A stretch of 64,000 nucleotides of DNA from the NCBI GenBank assembly GCA_023436585.1, contig JAEZIN010000029.1, forward strand, positions 248,001 through 312,000. The letters run 5' to 3'. The notes under the pieces are model-generated. The model ran no database searches. It was not told where the DNA came from and saw nothing but the letters and a program-made list of their open reading frames with translations. The translations under genes were made by a program, and so were the position numbers. Shown here one piece after another: positions 59,359 through 64,000 of this stretch (position 1 is its first letter; each line of letters starts with the position of its first letter). The stretch is from Bacillota bacterium (GTDB taxonomy: Bacteria; Bacillota; Clostridia; Christensenellales; Aristaeellaceae).

Positions 59359-60357
59359 ATGGATGCATATTTCTGGCTGATCTTTATCGTAATCGTAGCG
59401 CTGATTGCGCTCACCATCCTCTTCCGCTTCGTGCCCCTGGGGCTGTGGATCAGCGCCCTGGCATCCGGCGTGCACATCTCCATCAGCACACTGATCGGTA
59501 TGCGCATCCGCCGTATCCAGCCCAGCCGTTTGGTGCTTCCGCTGATAAAAGCGAACAAGGCGGGCCTGAACCTGACCATCACCAAGCTGGAAACCCACTT
59601 TCTGGCGGGCGGTAACGTGGATAAGGTCATCAACGCCCTGATCGCCGCCCAGCGCGCCAATATTCAAATGGCCTTTGAAAAGGCCTGTGCCATCGACCTG
59701 GCTGGCCGCGACGTGTTCCACGCCGTGCAGATGAGCGTTACCCCCAAGGTCATCGAGACCCCCGTGGTCGCCGCCATCGCCAAGGACGGTATCGAGCTTC
59801 GGGCCAAGGCACGTGTCACCGTGCGTACCAACATCGAGCGCCTGGTGGGCGGTGCCGGGGAAGAAACGGTTATCGCCCGCGTCGGTGAAGGCATCGTCAC
59901 CACCGTTGGTTCCGCCGAAACCCATAAATCGGTTCTGGAGAACCCCGACCTCATCAGCCGCACGGTTTTGAACAAGGGCCTGGACGCCGGCACCGCGTTT
60001 GAAATCCTCTCCATCGACATCGCCGACGTGGACGTGGGCCGCAACATCGGCGCGCAGCTGCAAATGGACCAGGCGGAAGCCGACAGGCGCATCGCCCAGG
60101 CCAAGGCCGAGGAACGCCGGGCCATGGCTGTCGCCCATGAGCAGGAAATGAAGGCCGCCGTACAGGAAATGCGCGCCAAGGTGGTGGAGGCCGAGGCCGA
60201 GGTGCCCAAGGCCATGGCCACCGCCCTTCGGGAAGGCAAGCTGGGCGTGATGGATTACTATCAAATGCAGAACGTGATCGCCGACACCACCATGCGTGAC
60301 GGCATCGCCAAGGCCAGTGCACCTGCAGCCCCCGCCGAGGAATTGCACAAGAAATAA
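59359..60357 (+). CDS. floA: Flotillin-like protein FloA
   Basis: The 332-residue membrane protein scaffolds fluid membrane domains. A hydrophobic N-terminus (YFWLIFIVIVALIALTILFRFVPLGLWISALASG) anchors it, followed by the SPFH/band-7 domain (VTPKVIETPVVAAIAKDGIELRAKARVTVRTNIERLVGGAGEETV) and an Ala/Glu-rich coiled-coil tail (RIAQAKAEERRAMAVAHEQEMKAAVQEM). GGGAGGAG precedes the ATG. It is paired with nfeD, as in Bacillus yqeZ-floA. Confidence 0.96.
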   Translation: MDAYFWLIFIVIVALIALTILFRFVPLGLWISALASGVHISISTLIGMRIRRIQPSRLVLPLIKANKAGLNLTITKLETHFLAGGNVDKVINALIAAQRANIQMAFEKACAIDLAGRDVFHAVQMSVTPKVIETPVVAAIAKDGIELRAKARVTVRTNIERLVGGAGEETVIARVGEGIVTTVGSAETHKSVLENPDLISRTVLNKGLDAGTAFEILSIDIADVDVGRNIGAQLQMDQAEADRRIAQAKAEERRAMAVAHEQEMKAAVQEMRAKVVEAEAEVPKAMATALREGKLGVMDYYQMQNVIADTTMRDGIAKASAPAAPAEELHKK

Positions 60358-60427
60358 ATCGGTCCTCTAGCCAGTCGTTTTGCCCGGCGCACCATGGCGC
60401 CGGGCAATTCGGAAAGGAGGCGGCGAT

Positions 60428-61006
60428 ATGGAAGGTTTGTTTGGTTTTCTAGTCATCATCGGCATTGTCAATACCATCATCAAGTGGGCAAAGAAGCAAT
60501 CCGCCAATGGCCAGCAGAATCAGGGCGCTTCGCCGGAGAAGCCTTGGCAGCGCATGATAGGCGATATAGCCAAGACGGTGGAGGAATCCATGTCCGGCAA
60601 AACACCGGCAAAAAATGTGCCGGTTTCGCCCGCGTACAAAACACTGAAAGAGGCTGCTTATAGAGAAGGTATGGGCGGCGGCGAAGGGGTATCCGGCTCG
60701 GCTCCGGCTTTTCAGCGGCCGGCCACCATTTCGTTAGGCGCTGCCGCAGGTTCTTCCTACCAGCCGGGGGAAGGCACTTCATATCCTCAGGAGCCCATAC
60801 CCCAATGGCATGGCAGCCTGGGCGGTACGGAAGGAAGCCTGGCCTTTACGGCGAATCTAAAGGATGTGCCTGCCGCGGAGCAGACCGCGGAAACGCGCCC
60901 TGCCTTAAATCTTTCCTTTACACGCGATTCACTGATGCAGGCAGTTGTCATGCATGAGATTCTTACCAGACCACAAGACAAAAGAAGGCGGTGTGGAACC
61001 CGTTGA
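60428..61006 (+). CDS. Hypothetical membrane-anchored protein
   Basis: The 192-residue product begins MEGLFGFLVIIGIVNTIIKWAKK, one N-terminal hydrophobic helix, and continues as a low-complexity, probably disordered region rich in Ser, Gly and Pro. A short helical end follows (RDSLMQAVVMHEILTRPQDKRRR). GGAAAGGAGGCGG precedes the ATG at 60428. The stop overlaps the next gene by 16 bases. It follows floA closely and may act with it, but no family is recognised. Confidence 0.75.
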   Translation: MEGLFGFLVIIGIVNTIIKWAKKQSANGQQNQGASPEKPWQRMIGDIAKTVEESMSGKTPAKNVPVSPAYKTLKEAAYREGMGGGEGVSGSAPAFQRPATISLGAAAGSSYQPGEGTSYPQEPIPQWHGSLGGTEGSLAFTANLKDVPAAEQTAETRPALNLSFTRDSLMQAVVMHEILTRPQDKRRRCGTR

Positions 61007-61752
61007 GCGATATCCGCGTTGTGATTGCCGATGATGACAGCGGCATGCGCACGGTCATGCGCCACATGATATCCAAGGTGGAGGGGTTCACGCTTGCGGG
61101 CGAGGCCGAAAGCGGCCTCGCGCTTATGGAACTTGCGGAAAAGCTGCGGCCTCAGGTGGTATTTGTGGATGTGGAAATGCCCGGAATGAGCGGCGTGGAA
61201 TGCGCGAGGCTCATACAGGACATGGACCCGGCCACCGTAATCATTTTCGCTACCGCCCATGACCAGTACATGGGCGATGCTTTTGAGGTGTACGCGTTTG
61301 ATTACCTGCTTAAGCCCTTCAAGGTGGAGCGTGTGATCAAAACGCTGGAAAGGGCCCGTGACCGTATCACCCGCCGGGAGGAAAAACCCCTGCCGGCCTT
61401 GAAGCCCCGCAAACAGGCGGCGGCCGGCCGCCTGATGCTGCACCACAGGGATGGCGTCAGCTTTTTGAACATGCAGGATATACTGCTGATACAGCGGGAA
61501 GAGCGGGCCACCGTGATCTATACCATGGGAGAAGGCCGGTATATCACCAGCGACTCTCTGGGCGATACGGAGGACAGACTGGACCCCGGCGTGTTTTTCA
61601 GATGCCACAAGTCCTATATCATCAATCTGAACCACATCAAAGCCATTACGCCTTACGGCCGCTGGACCTATGTGGTGCAATTGAACGGAACGCAGCATGA
61701 CGCACTCATCACCCATGAAAAGTACGAAGAGCTGGAAAGAATGTTTTCGTAG
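60991..61752 (+). CDS. LytTR-family response regulator
   Basis: The 253-residue protein has a receiver domain (RVVIADDDSGMRTVMRHM, phospho-acceptor Asp in VVFVDVEMPGMSG, and the KPF end in FDYLLKPFKVERV) and a LytTR DNA-binding domain (about residues 150-250) with FFRCHKSYIINLNHIKAITPYGRW. No sensor kinase gene is adjacent, so its partner is elsewhere. The GTG start lies inside the previous gene. Members often control envelope functions. Confidence 0.92.
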   Translation: MWNPLSDIRVVIADDDSGMRTVMRHMISKVEGFTLAGEAESGLALMELAEKLRPQVVFVDVEMPGMSGVECARLIQDMDPATVIIFATAHDQYMGDAFEVYAFDYLLKPFKVERVIKTLERARDRITRREEKPLPALKPRKQAAAGRLMLHHRDGVSFLNMQDILLIQREERATVIYTMGEGRYITSDSLGDTEDRLDPGVFFRCHKSYIINLNHIKAITPYGRWTYVVQLNGTQHDALITHEKYEELERMFS

Positions 61753-61788
61753 CTTTCCAGGCGGCCGGAAAACTCGCATAATCAGCGC

Positions 61789-61820
61789 AAGGGGGCGGAA
61801 TAAATACATCCGTCCCCTTT
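61789..61820 (+). terminator. Terminator after the LytTR regulator
   Basis: AAGGGGGCGGA pairs with TCCGTCCCCTT (61789-61819), followed by TCTTCC; it is fairly strong though the U-run is short. Confidence 0.7.
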
Positions 61821-61855
61821 CTTCCATTTAGAACAGGGAAAAATCCCTGATTTCC

Positions 61856-61884
61856 TTGCCAAGGAAATATCAGAATGCTATAAT
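61856..61884 (+). promoter_or_regulatory. Sigma-A promoter of rex
   Basis: TTGCCA (61856-61861), 17 bases with TGC at its end, TATAAT (61879-61884). Confidence 0.85.
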
Positions 61885-61961
61885 AACATGCAACAGACCA
61901 GAAAGGGATTTATTTCCTGTACGTTTTTCGCGCGCGGGAAAACGCTAAAGGAGGAGTGCTT

Positions 61962-62591
61962 GTGGCAGGCTATGTGTCGGATGCCGTTATTCGCAGGCTG
62001 CCGGGCTATTACCGGCATCTGCGGGAACTGGAAGCGGCAGGCGTGCATCAGATATCATCCCAGGAGCTGGGCCGGCGGATGCAGCTTACCGCGTCCCAGA
62101 TCAGGCAGGACATCAATTGCTTCGGCGGTTTTGGGCGCCAGGGCTATGGCTATGAGGTGTCCAAGCTGAAGGGGCATATCGCGGAGATCCTGGGCTTGGA
62201 TAAAAAGCACCGCATGGTCATTGTCGGAGCGGGAAACATCGGCCGCGCGGTAGCGAATTACCCGTCCTTTTTGCGGGAAGGCTTTCAGACGGTGGCTATC
62301 TTCGACACCGATCCCGGCAAGGTAGGCACGGAGGTGGCGGGGCTCACCGTGCAAAGCACCGATGCGCTGGAGGCGTTTTTTGCGGAAAACCAGGCGGATA
62401 TTGGCGTGCTGGCGATACCCGCCAAAGGCGCCCAGCAGATTTTGAACAGGCTGGTGGACAAGGGAGTCAAAGGCATTTGGAACTTTGCGCCGACGGATTT
62501 GAACCATCCTGACAGCGTAACCATCGTGAACGTGCATTTGAGCGACAGCCTGCAGGTACTTTCTTTCAAGATGATGCACGGGCAGGGGTAA
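61962..62591 (+). CDS. rex: Redox-sensing transcriptional repressor Rex
   Basis: The ~209-residue dimeric repressor senses the NADH/NAD ratio. It has an N-terminal winged helix (RRLPGYYRHLRELEAAGVHQISSQELGRRMQLTASQIRQDINCFGGFGRQGYGY) and a Rossmann domain (MVIVGAGNIGRAVANYPSF, with FDTDPGKVG and LAIPAKGAQQILNRLVDKGVKGIWNFAP). The GTG at 61962 lies seven bases after AAAGGAGG; a GTG at 61956 touches that site. In Clostridia Rex controls fermentation genes. Confidence 0.95.
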   Translation: MAGYVSDAVIRRLPGYYRHLRELEAAGVHQISSQELGRRMQLTASQIRQDINCFGGFGRQGYGYEVSKLKGHIAEILGLDKKHRMVIVGAGNIGRAVANYPSFLREGFQTVAIFDTDPGKVGTEVAGLTVQSTDALEAFFAENQADIGVLAIPAKGAQQILNRLVDKGVKGIWNFAPTDLNHPDSVTIVNVHLSDSLQVLSFKMMHGQG

Positions 62592-62670
62592 TAATTCCTT
62601 ATTCCGGCATGGAATTAGGTGTCAAGACCGTTCCTATAGTGTAAGAACATTTGGATGGAGGAGCGTACTC

Positions 62671-64000
62671 ATGGAACAGACCCCTTCCGGGAGGAATCCT
62701 CAGGGCCGAAACCAGGTTTCGACGCCCCGAGTCGTTCGCGCCAGGAATGTGGCCGACCGCTCCTTTGAGCAGTCCTTTCCCCCTGTTGCCAGTGCCAGTC
62801 CCGGCCAGGCACCGGCCTTTGAGGCATATGAACGCCGCAGTGCCGGGGGCCGTTCCGCCCGTTATAACGGGGAGGGGGAGCAGCCTTACGGCAAGGGCGG
62901 TTCAGGATACCGGGGAGACGGTTACTCCGGCACATCCAGGCGGAAGAAAACACACCCCATTTTATACGCCACAATCATTATGATCTGCACCCTGGGGCTG
63001 ATAAGCATCGGGGTTGTTATGGCCCCGCAGCTTTTCGGCATATTCTGGAAGGGCATGCCCAACCAAGCATTCATGAACGGCAAGCTGATTACGTGGGATC
63101 CAGCCCTCATGAACGATTACAGGGCAAAGCGCAGCTTTATAAGCCAGGATACCATTTATCCCGGTGTGTATGTGGACAATGTCCATGTGGGAAATATGAC
63201 GCTGGAACAGGCCAAGGCGGCGCTTCAAACAAGCCCCTCCCAATCCGACAGCGGCTTTTCCCTGACGGTGAATATCGGCAACCGCTCGTTCCCCATCAAC
63301 AGCCAGATGGTGCCGCTTTCCCGCAATGTGGATCAGGTGCTGGAGCAGGCATACGCGCAGGGCAGGCAAGGCGCTGCCGCGGCGGCAAACGCCTCCGCGA
63401 CGCCTTTTGAGCAGCGTTTGGCCGCCACGGAAGCGCTGTACAAGCAGAATGTCTTCCTTACATCCCATATGTCGTATGACAAGGCGGCTGTCAGGACGCT
63501 GACCGATGAAATGGTCAACCGCATCAACAGGAATCCTGTGGACGCCATGGTTCAAACCTTTGATTTTGGCACCAAGAAGTTCACCTTTGCCGATGAGACC
63601 GTGGGCGTGAAAGTGGATGGCGAGGCGCTGTACCAGCAGGTCATCGCCAAGCTGGACGCCAAGGAATATGGCCAGACGATCACGTTTACGCCTGAAATCA
63701 TCCAGCCGGCGATTACCAAGGTCCAGCTGATGAACAACTTCAAGCGTGTATCGTGGTATACCACCGAAACCACCAGCAACTCCAACCGCAATACGAATGT
63801 GGATTTGTCTGCCAAGGCTGTCAACGGGCGTACGGTATTGCCGGGGCAGGTATTCTCCTTTAACGAGACCACCGGGCAGCGCACCGAAGGCAAAGGATAC
63901 AAGGAGGCCATCGCCATCGCCGGCGGACAGGCTGTGCCTGATATTGGCGGCGGCGTGTGCCAAACCTCCAGCACGCTGTTCAACGCGGTGGCCAGGGCCG
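62671..64000 (+). CDS. VanW-family protein, 3' end outside window
   Basis: The frame runs from the ATG at 62671 (GGAGGAGCG upstream) through the window end, 443 codons so far. A ~90-residue disordered cytoplasmic part is followed by one membrane helix (ILYATIIMICTLGLISIGVVM), then a G5/peptidoglycan-binding-4-like extracellular part (PGVYVDNVHVGNMTLEQAKAAL), and the VanW domain (NTNVDLSAKAVNGRTVLPGQ, FNETTGQRTEGKGYKEA, GGGVCQTSSTLFNAV). VanW proteins are common in Clostridia; the name comes from vancomycin-resistance clusters but resistance is not implied. A cell-wall role is likely. Confidence 0.9.
   Translation, partial: MEQTPSGRNPQGRNQVSTPRVVRARNVADRSFEQSFPPVASASPGQAPAFEAYERRSAGGRSARYNGEGEQPYGKGGSGYRGDGYSGTSRRKKTHPILYATIIMICTLGLISIGVVMAPQLFGIFWKGMPNQAFMNGKLITWDPALMNDYRAKRSFISQDTIYPGVYVDNVHVGNMTLEQAKAALQTSPSQSDSGFSLTVNIGNRSFPINSQMVPLSRNVDQVLEQAYAQGRQGAAAAANASATPFEQRLAATEALYKQNVFLTSHMSYDKAAVRTLTDEMVNRINRNPVDAMVQTFDFGTKKFTFADETVGVKVDGEALYQQVIAKLDAKEYGQTITFTPEIIQPAITKVQLMNNFKRVSWYTTETTSNSNRNTNVDLSAKAVNGRTVLPGQVFSFNETTGQRTEGKGYKEAIAIAGGQAVPDIGGGVCQTSSTLFNAVARA

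Noticed and set aside
62671..64000. VanW gene taken as a sign of vancomycin resistance
   Set aside because: VanW-domain proteins are widespread in Clostridia without resistance, and no vanHAX, vanRS or other van gene is seen.

Overview
The window reads as a chromosomal stretch of a spore-forming member of the class Clostridia (Bacillota) with a fairly high GC content. Sporulation genes (dipicolinate synthase spoVFA/spoVFB, bofA), a T-box leader on tRNA-synthetase genes, an L20-type leader on infC-rpmI-rplT, CggR-controlled glycolytic genes, an Asp23/AmaP/DUF2273 module, Rex, a type III glutamine synthetase with an ANTAR regulator, and strong AGGAGG-type ribosome binding sites all point there. 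The gut Christensenellales/Oscillospirales are plausible, but I cannot place the genus. No phage, plasmid, CRISPR, rRNA or tRNA gene was seen.

Layout. 1-5.3 kb: end of a membrane protein, a decayed copy of part of infC, a 549-aa protein of unknown function, then (minus strand) spoVFA-spoVFB and infC-rpmI-rplT. 5.5-12.8 kb: a membrane protein, a Nudix hydrolase, a GH65 phosphorylase with its own operator/promoter, a YARHG-domain secreted protein, a family 1 glycosyltransferase and divergent rpiB. 12.9-22.6 kb: an ECF sigma factor with its membrane partner, a YebC-family regulator, a DUF3298-like secreted protein, an FtsK/SpoIIIE translocase, a D-aminoacylase-type amidohydrolase. 22.7-26.9 kb: promoter, T-box leader, acetyltransferase, hisS, aspS. 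27.3-38 kb: asp23-like/amaP/DUF2273, nusB, tsaD paralogue, folD, xseA, xseB, ispA, two small membrane proteins, cysteine desulfurase and thiI. 38-43.7 kb: bofA, then cggR-pgk-tpiA-gpmI, without gapA or eno. 44-55 kb: zinc-ribbon membrane proteins, a large SH3/peptidoglycan-binding exoprotein, divergent glutamine synthetases (glnN and a type I-like gene) with an ANTAR regulator, small enzymes, rpmB. 55-64 kb: EamA transporter, trmL, two uracil-DNA glycosylases, nfeD-floA, a LytTR regulator, rex, and the start of a VanW-family gene cut by the window end.

The most unusual content lies between genes. The intergenic gaps carry several families of short structured repeats, named here A (3 copies), B (10), D (3), E (4) and F (4), built from hairpins whose stems differ between copies but stay paired. 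A further ~110-base folded module, core C (6 copies), sits inside a hairpin loop of B, F and D elements, so one insert has been accommodated by three different hosts. F elements begin immediately after stop codons. Two short decayed duplicates of nearby genes (infC at ~350 and thiI at ~36500) also occur. These observations come from reading the sequence by eye; alignments, folding and database searches were not possible.
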